Shown here: positions 32,466-41,328 of the stretch, one piece after another
Position numbering within the stretch: the stretch's first letter is position 1
How the letters are laid out: each line of letters starts with the position of its first letter
Assembly (NCBI GenBank): GCA_965183835.1
Contig: CBCYME010000024.1
Location: 62,001 to 126,000 of the forward strand
From: OMPR01 sp965183835
GTDB lineage: Bacteria; Pseudomonadota; Alphaproteobacteria; Rhodobacterales; Rhodobacteraceae
Reading direction: 5' to 3'
DNA length: 64,000 nucleotides
The notes under the pieces: model-generated
The model's input: only the letters and a program-made list of their open reading frames with translations
Databases searched by the model: none
What the model was told of the DNA's origin: nothing
Translations under genes and position numbers: made by a program

Positions 32466-35400
32466 TCAGAGATCGAGTTCAATCACGCCGTCTGCTTTGG
32501 CGGCGCGGCTTTGGCATAGGATAATCGCCCCTTCGCGTTGCTTGTTGGACAGCACAAAATCGCGGTGTTCCACCTCGCCAGAAATTACACCGCATTTGCA
32601 CACGCCGCAGATGCCGTCAGCACACTTCACATCCACCTGAATGCCGGCCGCATTCAGAACCTCGGCGGCGTCTTCGTCTGCGGGAACGGTGAGTTCGCGG
32701 CCCGAGCGCACCAGTTTCAGGGTGAATGCGTGGTTCTCATATTCCGGTTGTTCGGGAACTGAGAAGTATTCCAGATGCCGCGCCTCTTCGGGGAAACCCT
32801 GCTGTTCAGCGGCTTGAATCACGCCGCCCATGAACCGGTCCGGGCCACAGGTGTAGACGTGCCAGCCGGTTTGGTATCCGGCCATGACGGCGTTCAGATC
32901 CGCACGGGTGCCCTCGTCCGAGAAATGCAAATGCACCCGATCTGCCCAAGGCATTGCAGCCAGATCCTCCAGATACCCGGCCCCGACGCGCGTGCTGGCA
33001 GAGTAGTGCAGTTCAAAATCAGCCCCCATATCGTGCAGCCGGTGCGCAAAGGCGATCATCGGCGTGATACCGATCCCGCCGCCCATGAGAAAGGTTTTGG
33101 TGGCGGTTTCATCCAGTTCGAAATGGTTGATGGGTTTCGAAACAAAGACCTTGCGCCCCTCATCAAAGATACGGTGCAACAGGGCCGAGCCACCGCGGCC
33201 TTGGTCCTCGCGCAGCACTCCGATTTGATAGGTTGTGCGATCCGTTGGATTGCCAGACATCGAATATTGGCGCAGGAATTCGGGCGCCACGAGAATGTCG
33301 AGATGCGCCCCAGCGGTCCAGTGCGGCAACGGAGTGCCATCCAGCGAGGAGAATTCATATTTGGTCACGTCTGCGGTCATCTGATCGACCTTGGACAGTT
33401 CCACCCGGATCACCGGGGCATCACCTGAGATCTGATAGCGGTGCACGACCGACAGATCGCCCGCCGCCTTGCGGGTTTGATATTCCTCGGCGCTGATCAT
33501 GTTTTCATAGGCGGCGATCCCCGCCTCGCGGTCCATCGCAAAGGGATAGGGCCACGGATGCGGGGCAAGCGGCGCGGGATAGACAGCAAGAGTCTGATCC
33601 TCGAACTTCAGATCCAAATCCTTTTGCAACCCGCGCCGGTTCAGGGGGTGTTTGGTCGGGCGGTATGCCCCATCCGGGTCTAGTTCGATATCCCACCACC
33701 ACTTTTTGACGTCGTTCAGTTCGCCGTGGCCCACCGCATCGTCGAGTTTGGCCAGCACTGGCGCGGCTGCGGGAATGTTCATCGCGGCCCAGCGAAACGG
33801 TTTTTCGGCAAAGATCCCTTCTAGGTTCCAAGGGCAGGTTTTCATGCAGCGCCCGCACATCGCGCCGCCGGGTGTGGTGATACGGTAGGTGGCGCATTTC
33901 TGGCTGTCGGATTTCCAGATCTCGTATCCGTTGAACATGCGCTTGGGGCCTGCGGTGATCGCGCCCGATGGACACTCACGGGCGCATTTGTTGCAGCTCT
34001 CGCAAAACTTTTGCAGGCCAAAATCTATAGGCCTGTCGTGGGCCATTGGCATGTCGGTGGTCACCGCGCCTGATTTCAGACGGGGGCCCAGATACGGGTT
34101 CAGGATCACCTCGCCGATGCGGCTGACCTCGCCCAATCCGCTGAGCAGCAGCAAGGGCGGTTGAAGCACCTCGCCATCCATCACGGTGTGGGCCTTAGCC
34201 TTGTATCCGAGGTTGCGGATTTGTTGCGCCATCACGCCGCCCAACAGCGAAAACCGCAGATAGGCGCGCATAGACTGGCTGACCGCGATCCAGTCATCGC
34301 CGCTGGACCCCTCCATGGTTTCATAGCCCTGATCGATGATCATGCTGATGGCTTGATCGTGGGGGGGCACGATTTCCTCGCCCGTTGCATCGTGGGAATA
34401 CCAAGACCAATCCGGGCAGCGGCTCAGGCCGGCCGCGTCCGCGCCTAGGAAATAGCTGGCCGCTTTGAGGTTGTCCGCATTGCGTTGCGCGTCACTTGGG
34501 CGGGTGCCGTCAGCGGTTTCGCCATCTTGCAGCAGCACAAACGCCCCCAGCGCGCGGCGTTGGGCAAAACTGGGCGCAGCTTTGCGCACGTAGTGACCAC
34601 CCTTGGCCCCAGCTTGCAGGGCCTTACCCATATCGCCGAATTGCGCACGGGCAAACATGTCAGCGCGCTTGGGAACGCGGGCCACGTTTTCTTCGTCGAT
34701 GTAGGTGGTTGGGGTTTCGACGCGTTTCAGCCTTTCGAATGGTTGCGCGCCATCGACATAGCGGCGTTTGGCATAAGGATCGCGGTTCATCGCATTCTTG
34801 GCAAAACCCGCGCCTAGCCACCATGCGGGGCCTTGGGTTTTGAACCATGGCTGGTCGGCCATAGGGGCCAATGGCCGGTCATGTGCCAGATCCATTTCGG
34901 TGGTGATCACCGCAAGGCCAAAACGTTTGCCCAGCCACGGAGCAACCAGATCACCGTTTTCGGATGTCACGAGCCCCGCCGCGACAGCAAGTTTCCCCAG
35001 ATCCACATCAGTCGAGGTCGCAGTATGCGCCCGTGCATCAAAGCCCAGCAAACGGATGTAATTCGCGATGACCATCGCGTTTTCCGTGGCCAGCAGGCAG
35101 GCCCGGTGATCTTGGGCGTCCATGATCCAATCGCTGCCCGGCTCAGCCGCCTTGGGGTCGCGCATGTGCTCATAAAGGAAAACAATCGCGTTCCGGTGGC
35201 CGTCGATGGGGCGCGGTGGGGCCTGCATGCTGTCGCGCAGATCGGCCATGATCACATCAATGCCAGACGCAAGTGTCTTGGTCTGGCGGGTCTTAAGCGC
35301 ATGGGCCAGTCGGTCAATATCGGGATTGCGCAGGGGCGTCTCTAACAATGCCGCCTCAGGCAAAGGTCCGATGCCAATCATCGACGCGTCGTTGAAATAT

Positions 35401-35678
35401 CCAAACGCCTTAAGGTGATCAGCGCGGTCTTGTGGATCCGTTGGAATTTCAGATTGAACCGGATTCACCAACCCATCGCGAATGGCATCCATCATCGCCT
35501 GAAATTCACCCATCGCATTAACGATGCTATCGGGCTGATCAGGTCGGTGGAAACTAAGCGGCTGCTGTACCTGCGTGGACGACAGATCGGGCATGTCGTG
35601 CCTGCGCTGCAACCGCTCTAACGGATACGACCCCAGATGCACCGGTCTTTTCTTGTCCGAAAAAATGCGCATACCCAT
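32466..35678 (-). CDS. Self-sufficient reductive dehalogenase (RdhA fused to NAD(P)H reductase)
   Basis: A 1070-residue cytoplasmic fusion with no Tat signal. Residues about 400-560 form the corrinoid-binding domain, with Tyr427 (DWSWYSHD) and Lys493 (RNLGYKAKAH) placed like the catalytic Tyr and Lys of NpRdhA. Two 4Fe-4S clusters follow: Cys559/562/565/569 and Cys595/608/611/615. From about 745 there is a phthalate-dioxygenase-reductase-like module: FMN motif RQYSMS (803-808), NAD motif GGGIGITPM, TCGPD, and a 2Fe-2S site at Cys1019/1024/1027/1055. Such catabolic enzymes remove halogens from phenolic acids using NAD(P)H and tolerate oxygen. Residues 91-270 repeat the corrinoid-domain pattern without the cysteines. 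A LysR gene is divergent from it. Confidence 0.93.
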   Translation of the reverse strand: MGMRIFSDKKRPVHLGSYPLERLQRRHDMPDLSSTQVQQPLSFHRPDQPDSIVNAMGEFQAMMDAIRDGLVNPVQSEIPTDPQDRADHLKAFGYFNDASMIGIGPLPEAALLETPLRNPDIDRLAHALKTRQTKTLASGIDVIMADLRDSMQAPPRPIDGHRNAIVFLYEHMRDPKAAEPGSDWIMDAQDHRACLLATENAMVIANYIRLLGFDARAHTATSTDVDLGKLAVAAGLVTSENGDLVAPWLGKRFGLAVITTEMDLAHDRPLAPMADQPWFKTQGPAWWLGAGFAKNAMNRDPYAKRRYVDGAQPFERLKRVETPTTYIDEENVARVPKRADMFARAQFGDMGKALQAGAKGGHYVRKAAPSFAQRRALGAFVLLQDGETADGTRPSDAQRNADNLKAASYFLGADAAGLSRCPDWSWYSHDATGEEIVPPHDQAISMIIDQGYETMEGSSGDDWIAVSQSMRAYLRFSLLGGVMAQQIRNLGYKAKAHTVMDGEVLQPPLLLLSGLGEVSRIGEVILNPYLGPRLKSGAVTTDMPMAHDRPIDFGLQKFCESCNKCARECPSGAITAGPKRMFNGYEIWKSDSQKCATYRITTPGGAMCGRCMKTCPWNLEGIFAEKPFRWAAMNIPAAAPVLAKLDDAVGHGELNDVKKWWWDIELDPDGAYRPTKHPLNRRGLQKDLDLKFEDQTLAVYPAPLAPHPWPYPFAMDREAGIAAYENMISAEEYQTRKAAGDLSVVHRYQISGDAPVIRVELSKVDQMTADVTKYEFSSLDGTPLPHWTAGAHLDILVAPEFLRQYSMSGNPTDRTTYQIGVLREDQGRGGSALLHRIFDEGRKVFVSKPINHFELDETATKTFLMGGGIGITPMIAFAHRLHDMGADFELHYSASTRVGAGYLEDLAAMPWADRVHLHFSDEGTRADLNAVMAGYQTGWHVYTCGPDRFMGGVIQAAEQQGFPEEARHLEYFSVPEQPEYENHAFTLKLVRSGRELTVPADEDAAEVLNAAGIQVDVKCADGICGVCKCGVISGEVEHRDFVLSNKQREGAIILCQSRAAKADGVIELDL

Positions 35679-35737
35679 GATAAAGCCCCTTGTTCGCGTA
35701 TCTGTCAGGCCTTAGCGCTCTATCGACACAAAAACCA

Positions 35738-35764
35738 TTCATGCCTAATAATAGATTGCATGAA
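35738..35764. promoter_or_regulatory. Inverted repeat spanning the LysR start codon
   Basis: TTCATGC (35738-35744) and GCATGAA (35758-35764) are a perfect 7-bp inverted repeat with an AT-rich 13-base spacer. The right arm contains the ATG of the LysR gene. The spacing fits a LysR-type site (T-N11-A family) in the 81-base divergent region, suggesting autoregulation and control of the dehalogenase. Confidence 0.45.
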
Positions 35765-36698
35765 CAATTTCGATATTACGGATCTGGATGGCAAGGTTCT
35801 CAGGACCTTCCTCACCATTCTAGAGGAATCTTCGGTGTCCAAGGCCGCTGATCGCTTGGGCGTAACCCAATCCGCGGTCAGTCACACCTTGGGAAAATTG
35901 CGCGCGGTTCTGGGCGATCCGCTGTTTGTGCGATCTGGTCAAGGGCTGACACCAACCGAACGCGCGGTCGCCTTGCAAGAGCCGGTGCAGCACGTGTTGG
36001 ACGGGATCAAGGCGCTGACGGATGCGCGCCCCTTTGATCCCAACGCCGAAGCCTTGCATTTTCAAATCGCAGCCAACGATCTGCAGCGCGAGCTGATTTT
36101 TCCCCAACTGCTGCGAGAGGCCCGGTCTGAAGGGTTGCAGCTGCGTTTGGATTTTGTGCCCTCGGGTGTGCCGGACGCTGCCATTTTGCGTAGCGACCGC
36201 TGCCAGCTGATGTTGACGCCCATGCCCCCCGATGGGCCTGATATTTTCCAGAAACGGTTGATGCAAAGCGAAATGCGGATCTATTACGATGCCCGCCATC
36301 GCACGCCCCCATCAACGTGGGAATCCTATTGTCAGGCCGATCATGTTCAGGTGCGTTTTGCCGATGGGCGCAGTGCGCAGGTGGTGTTGCGTGGGGTCGA
36401 TCAGAGCCAGATAAAGGCGCCGACACTGACCCTGCCCCATTTCAACGCAATCCCTGCATTTATCCAGGGCAGCGATCTGATTTCCACGGACACGGCGCTG
36501 ATGGCTTTGGGACCGTTGGCGGGGTTGGACAACGCCCCAGTGCCGTTCCAATGTGAACCCGTCGCGATTTATATGGTCTGGCATGAACGATCTAACGCAG
36601 ACCCCGCGCATCGATGGTTGCGGCAACGGATTGAACGCTTGGCCCTACAATTTTCCCACGAGGCCGAAGCCCCTCGCCCAAGTGGCTCAAGGCGCTAG
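35760..36698 (+). CDS. LysR family transcriptional regulator
   Basis: A 312-residue regulator from the ATG at 35760 (MNNFDITDLDGKVLRTFLTI). The helix-turn-helix is SVSKAADRLGVTQSAVSHTLGKLR, with the PBP2-like effector domain after residue 90. It resembles the NodD/PcpR/LinR branch that senses aromatic compounds. Divergent orientation to the dehalogenase, 81 bases away, makes that gene the probable target. The end overlaps the convergent FAD oxidoreductase gene by 4 bases. Confidence 0.92.
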   Translation: MNNFDITDLDGKVLRTFLTILEESSVSKAADRLGVTQSAVSHTLGKLRAVLGDPLFVRSGQGLTPTERAVALQEPVQHVLDGIKALTDARPFDPNAEALHFQIAANDLQRELIFPQLLREARSEGLQLRLDFVPSGVPDAAILRSDRCQLMLTPMPPDGPDIFQKRLMQSEMRIYYDARHRTPPSTWESYCQADHVQVRFADGRSAQVVLRGVDQSQIKAPTLTLPHFNAIPAFIQGSDLISTDTALMALGPLAGLDNAPVPFQCEPVAIYMVWHERSNADPAHRWLRQRIERLALQFSHEAEAPRPSGSRR

Positions 36699-37975
36699 AT
36701 AAGCCCGCGAGATTTCACCAGATGGGTCAGCGTCGCCCCGGTTTCAAAGAACATCTGACGCGCGCCGGTCAATGTTTCCTTGTGCACGGGGATTGCGGGG
36801 ATGGGCAACGGATCAGGCGACCCCGACAACAGGCTTTCGGCCATGCCCATACCAAACACTGTCCCCGGACCGATGCCCCGCCCCGAATAGCCAAACACAG
36901 CCAACGCATTTGGGCCGATAGAGACGATTTTAGGAATATGATCCGACGTCATCGCGATACGCCCGTGCCAGCCAGCCGTCAGGGGGGGGGCTGCGAGGGC
37001 CGGGAACAGCTCGGCCAGTTTGCGTTTGATCCAAGATTTATGCGCAAAGCTGGCGATGTGGTTGAGATTGCCCATCGCGCCGATCACCAAACGCCCCGCC
37101 TGATCCATACGGAATGAGGTCATGATCAGGCCCGTGTCCCAGCACCCTTCGCCACCGGGCAGGATGGTGTCGCCCAAATCTTTCGGCAGAGGGTCGGTGG
37201 CGTATTGAAAGTAGTTCACCGGAACGTATGTTTGCAACGAGGCGGACAGATCTTGATGATAGGCGTTGGTGGCTTGTATCAACGCTTTGGCCCGTACGGT
37301 GCCGCCGGCGGTTTCGACCTGCCAGACCCCGCTGTCATGACGCATGTTCAGCGCTGGGGTTTGGGCATGCAATTGGGCACCAGCAGCCACGGCAGCACGC
37401 GCCAGCCCCCGGACATAGCCAAGCGGTTGAATGGTGCCCGCGCGCGGATCAAACAGCGCCCCATGAAAGGCCGTGGAGCCTGTGCGCCGGGTGGCTTCGG
37501 CCTGATCCAGCAATTCAACCGGCGCGCCATCTTGAGACAGCTGGCGGTGACGAGTTTGCAGGTCTGTGAACCCTTTGGGCGAATGGGCGCAATGAAGCGT
37601 GCCATTGCGCACCGGCTCGCATTGAATGTCGTGCTGGGCGATCAGGTCGAACACCCGGCTCGGGGCCTGTGCCAACAGGGTAACAAGGCGATCCCCCTGT
37701 GCCTGTCCCAGATGTTTGCGGATCTCAGCCGGGGGCAACCATAACCCGGCATTCGCCAGCCCCACATTCCGCCCGGATCCGCCAAAGCCGAAGTCTTCGG
37801 CCTCAAGCACGCAAACTGAGGCCCCCCTTTGGGCGGCTTGCAAGGCAGCAGCTACGCCAGAGTACCCGCCGCCGATGACAACCAGATCAACCGAAATGTC
37901 CTGCGACAAACGCGGTGCTGAAACGTGTTCAGCACAGGTTTGAAACCAAAGGTTTTGCGCGTTCTCAGATGTCAA
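36695..37975 (-). CDS. FAD-dependent oxidoreductase (DAO family)
   Basis: A 426-residue D-amino-acid-oxidase-fold protein with the FAD motif VDLVVIGGGYSGVAAALQAA and the C-terminal FGYSGRGIGPGTVFGMGMAE, close in style to gamma-glutamylputrescine oxidases. It would oxidise an amine or amino acid to imine with release of H2O2. The start is probably the TTG at 37975, preceded by GAGG with 7-base spacing. It is the last gene of a leftward operon with the acyltransferase-like, E1 and aminotransferase genes. Confidence 0.87.
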   Translation of the reverse strand: MTSENAQNLWFQTCAEHVSAPRLSQDISVDLVVIGGGYSGVAAALQAAQRGASVCVLEAEDFGFGGSGRNVGLANAGLWLPPAEIRKHLGQAQGDRLVTLLAQAPSRVFDLIAQHDIQCEPVRNGTLHCAHSPKGFTDLQTRHRQLSQDGAPVELLDQAEATRRTGSTAFHGALFDPRAGTIQPLGYVRGLARAAVAAGAQLHAQTPALNMRHDSGVWQVETAGGTVRAKALIQATNAYHQDLSASLQTYVPVNYFQYATDPLPKDLGDTILPGGEGCWDTGLIMTSFRMDQAGRLVIGAMGNLNHIASFAHKSWIKRKLAELFPALAAPPLTAGWHGRIAMTSDHIPKIVSIGPNALAVFGYSGRGIGPGTVFGMGMAESLLSGSPDPLPIPAIPVHKETLTGARQMFFETGATLTHLVKSRGLI

Positions 37976-38018
37976 TTTCGATCCTCGGGGTCAGGGTATA
38001 CCAGCAATATGGGGTGCA

Positions 38019-38033
38019 GGTGGGATGCCCACC
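38019..38033 (-). terminator. Short hairpin between acyltransferase-like and FAD oxidoreductase genes
   Basis: GGTGGG and CCCACC form a perfect 6-bp stem with a 3-base loop (38019-38033), 23 bases after the acyltransferase-like stop. There is no U-run. It may reduce read-through into the FAD oxidoreductase gene. Confidence 0.4.
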
Positions 38034-38055
38034 CCCACTGGGGCAGGCTGGTCGC

Positions 38056-39090
38056 TTATGTCACAACCAAGCCACGTTGATCATCGCGCCCCATCGAAAT
38101 CAAGAAGGGATTGGCCGCCTGCGCCGACTGGAATGCCGTCTTGCTGTCCATGCCCTGCCAATTGGCCAAAGTCAGCGATTGCGCAACCGCCCCGCCCAGA
38201 GTGTTACCGGGCCCCGAAACAATGAACAAATCCGGCGCAAATTCACGCGCGGCGGTTTGGATCGCGCGGGTGAAATCATAGGTCTCGGTCACTTGATAAC
38301 CCAAGGTATAATCCCACAGCTCACTGATATCGCTCGCCCCCGGCCACCAAATCTTACCGCGTCCATCAATCAGGGGGCGGTTGGGTTGGGTAAACAGATC
38401 CGCGCTGAGCTGTGCCCGACCTTGGGCCGCGACGGGGGCCTGTAGATAGGTATGGAACGCTGCGTGATTGGCCAGTCGCAGGGGAAAGCGGTCTTGGGTC
38501 ACAGGATTTTCAGCCTCAAACGCCTTGAGCCCTTCTTCGTTGCCAGCCACGACCAGCATCCCGCCCAAATCAATGGACAACGCCAGCACAAGCCCATCGC
38601 GGCTGTTTATATCGTCCAATTGCGCCAACAGCGCGGCTTTGCGCGCTGGGTCATTCACCCAGTCGGTGTCAGTGAACGGATAGACCAGCTGCCCACCGAT
38701 CAACTGATCCTGCATCAACGTGCCCATGGTATTGACCACCCGGAACCCGTTTTCTGGGCTCAGCGCCTCCGCAGCCGCCAAAGCAATATACCAGCCCATG
38801 GAATTGCCGGTGACGGCCACAACCTCGATATCATCAGCCAAGGCCTGAGCGTCTGTCAGCGCGGCGGAATAGATCAGCGGCGAGGCGATATCTCCCCGTG
38901 AATACTTACCAACTGAAAACCGGCTCGCCCCATCTAGTTCTGTCACGGGGTCCTGTCGGGTTTCTGCGCGGATCGCGTCAAATTCCCGGAACATTTCCAT
39001 GCGTCCCGCGTGATGGCGATGCAGGTAACCCAGTTCGGTTTTGTTATAGGTGCCCCGACCGGGACAGATCACAACAGCGGTGCGGGTCAT
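38056..39090 (-). CDS. ACP S-malonyltransferase-like acyltransferase
   Basis: A 344-residue protein of the FabD fold. The nucleophile elbow is VTGNSMGWYIALAAAEAL with Ser97, and the catalytic His region is LANHAAFHTYLQAPVA. It opens TRTAVVICPGRGTYNKTELG as in malonyl-CoA:ACP transacylases, but no acyl carrier protein or ketosynthase is nearby. The ATG at 39090 overlaps the E1 gene stop by 4 bases. It may transfer or hydrolyse the acyl product of the neighbouring E1 enzyme. Confidence 0.78.
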   Translation of the reverse strand: MTRTAVVICPGRGTYNKTELGYLHRHHAGRMEMFREFDAIRAETRQDPVTELDGASRFSVGKYSRGDIASPLIYSAALTDAQALADDIEVVAVTGNSMGWYIALAAAEALSPENGFRVVNTMGTLMQDQLIGGQLVYPFTDTDWVNDPARKAALLAQLDDINSRDGLVLALSIDLGGMLVVAGNEEGLKAFEAENPVTQDRFPLRLANHAAFHTYLQAPVAAQGRAQLSADLFTQPNRPLIDGRGKIWWPGASDISELWDYTLGYQVTETYDFTRAIQTAAREFAPDLFIVSGPGNTLGGAVAQSLTLANWQGMDSKTAFQSAQAANPFLISMGRDDQRGLVVT

Positions 39091-41276
39091 GAGCGGGCTC
39101 CTGTCAGTGCAAGCGCGGCGGCGACAATACCGTCTTTGGAGGGGAGCGGCGCGGCATAAGCCGGGCCGGTGGCAATAAAGCAATCTTCGGCAACGACACG
39201 GGCAGTGGGTTGATCGCTGTGCTCGGCAAACAGAGTCATCAACGCCTCGGACTGGCTGCCAGTGCGGCGGCATTCATCCACGATCAACACGTGTTTGCAG
39301 CCTTTGGTCGCCGCGAGCAGCGCCTCGGCAGGCAAAGGCGACAACCAGCGCATGTCGATGATCCGAGCATTTATGCCAGCCGCTTCGAGTTCGGGAAGGG
39401 CCTGCTTCGACAGGTAATGCCCATTGCCGTAGGTGACGATGGCCAGATCGGCTCCATCGCCGTGCACGCCAACCTCGCCAAAGGTGATACCTTGATCTGG
39501 CGAGGGATAGGTGGTCATCCAACCCGCATCCTGCGCCCCGTGCAGATCGCGCATCGGGTAAAGCGCGATGGGTTCCAAAAACACCACAACGCGCTGCTCT
39601 TCGCGCGCCAATCGCACGCTTTCCCGCAGCATCATCGCCGCCTCCGCACCGGTCGAGGGGCAAGCGATGATAACGCCGGGAATGTCGCGCAGGACGGCCA
39701 GTGAGTTGTCGTTGTGGAAATGGCCCCCAAAGCCCTTTTGATACCCAAGACCAGCGATCCGCAGCACCATCGGGTTGGTGAATTGCCCATCCGAGAAGAA
39801 GGACAAAGTTGCTGCTTCGCCACGGATCTGATCCTCAGCGTTGTGCAGATAGGCCAGAAACTGGATTTCGGGGATCGGGATAAACCCGTTGTGGGCCATG
39901 CCAATCGCCAGCCCCAGAATGGACTGCTCGTCAAGCAATGTGTCGATCATCCGGTCCGGGCCAAAGCGCGCCTGTAGCTTCTGGGTGACGCCATAAACGC
40001 CGCCTTTGCGACCAACGTCTTCGCCCATCATGACAATTTCGCCGTATTCCAGCATGAGATCCGTCAAGGCCCAGTTGATGATCCGACTCATCGGCTGAGG
40101 ATCGGCCATGGCGCGCATGTCGCCACCAAACACCTCGGCACGGGCGGCATCGCTGGGACCGTTGGTGGGCTTGCAGTCGCGTTTTGGCGGGATCAGACTG
40201 GCCATGACAGATTTTGCATCGCTCAGGTGGGGGCGTTTGACGGCCTCGACCGCGACGCGGTCCACCCGCGCGCAGGTGTCTTGGTAAATCGTTAGGGCCT
40301 GTTCGGGACTGAGGGCACCGGCCTGTTCCAGCAGGCGCACGCTGTGCAACAACGGATCGTTGGCTTCGTCACTTTCGACCTCAGACTTGCTGAGATATGT
40401 GGTCGGGACATCCGCCCCCGCATGCCCATAAAGGCGGACGGTTTTGAGATGCAGGAACGCCGGTTTACGCCGTGTGCGGACATAGTCGGCTGCCTCTTGC
40501 GCGACCGCATGCGCCTCGTAAATGTCCAGACCGTTGGCGCGGAAGTATTTGATGCCGGGGCGGTGCTCCATCGAGGTTTCGATCCACCCTTTTGGGGTTT
40601 TGGTCGAAATACCGATGCCGTTGTCCTCGCAAACAAACAGCAGAGGCAAGGGCACGGATTGCACCGATGTCCAGCCCGCCGAATTGATCGCCCCCTGCGC
40701 GGTGGAGTGGTTCGCGGATGCATCCCCAAATGAACAAACGGCGATGCCATCCTCGGGCAGTTCGCGGTGTTCTGGCGCATGGCGCCGTGCGGCGCCCAAA
40801 CCATAGGCCGCCCCAACCGCCTTGGGCAGGTGGCTGGCGATGGTTGAGGTCTGCGGGGGAATGGTCAGAGCCTTGGAGCCCAGCACCTTGTGACGCCCCC
40901 CCGAGGTCGGATCCTCGGACGAACAGGCAAAGGACAGCAGCATGTCCCACGCGATCTGTTGCCCCGGCACCTGATCGGCGCGCGCAATCTGAAATGCGGC
41001 GTCACGGTAGTGCAGAAAGGCAATGTCGGTTGGGCGCAGGGCATGGGCCACCGCGGCCATACCTTCGTGGCCAGACGATCCGATGGTGTAAAATCCCTGC
41101 CCCGCCTTTTGCATCGCGCGGCTGGTGCGGTCCAAGGCTCGGCTCAGCACCTGTGCCCGAAACAAAGACACAGCGTCAGTTGGGCTTAGACCGGCGCGTG
41201 GGGTCGCGCCTGTCGGAAAGTCGCGCGCAGCCACACGAGACAAGAAATTTTCATGAACGATCTGGGCGCGATCCAT
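39087..41276 (-). CDS. Fused 2-oxoacid dehydrogenase E1 alpha-beta (TPP-dependent)
   Basis: A 729-residue fusion. Residues about 30-350 are E1 alpha, with the thiamine diphosphate motif FGDASANHSTAQGAINSAGW and FVCEDNGIGISTKTPKGW. Residues about 395-729 are E1 beta, with IVMMGEDVGRKGGVYGVTQK and FQ-type strands ending VVAEDCFIATGP. The family decarboxylates branched-chain or similar 2-oxo acids and passes the acyl group to lipoyl-E2. No E2 or E3 gene is present here. It follows the aminotransferase gene, which may make its 2-oxo acid substrate. Confidence 0.88.
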   Translation of the reverse strand: MDRAQIVHENFLSRVAARDFPTGATPRAGLSPTDAVSLFRAQVLSRALDRTSRAMQKAGQGFYTIGSSGHEGMAAVAHALRPTDIAFLHYRDAAFQIARADQVPGQQIAWDMLLSFACSSEDPTSGGRHKVLGSKALTIPPQTSTIASHLPKAVGAAYGLGAARRHAPEHRELPEDGIAVCSFGDASANHSTAQGAINSAGWTSVQSVPLPLLFVCEDNGIGISTKTPKGWIETSMEHRPGIKYFRANGLDIYEAHAVAQEAADYVRTRRKPAFLHLKTVRLYGHAGADVPTTYLSKSEVESDEANDPLLHSVRLLEQAGALSPEQALTIYQDTCARVDRVAVEAVKRPHLSDAKSVMASLIPPKRDCKPTNGPSDAARAEVFGGDMRAMADPQPMSRIINWALTDLMLEYGEIVMMGEDVGRKGGVYGVTQKLQARFGPDRMIDTLLDEQSILGLAIGMAHNGFIPIPEIQFLAYLHNAEDQIRGEAATLSFFSDGQFTNPMVLRIAGLGYQKGFGGHFHNDNSLAVLRDIPGVIIACPSTGAEAAMMLRESVRLAREEQRVVVFLEPIALYPMRDLHGAQDAGWMTTYPSPDQGITFGEVGVHGDGADLAIVTYGNGHYLSKQALPELEAAGINARIIDMRWLSPLPAEALLAATKGCKHVLIVDECRRTGSQSEALMTLFAEHSDQPTARVVAEDCFIATGPAYAAPLPSKDGIVAAALALTGARS

Positions 41277-41328
41277 TGGGCGACCTTTTCTTAAGAAATG
41301 TGGGTAAGGGCAAAGCCCTAGAAACAGG

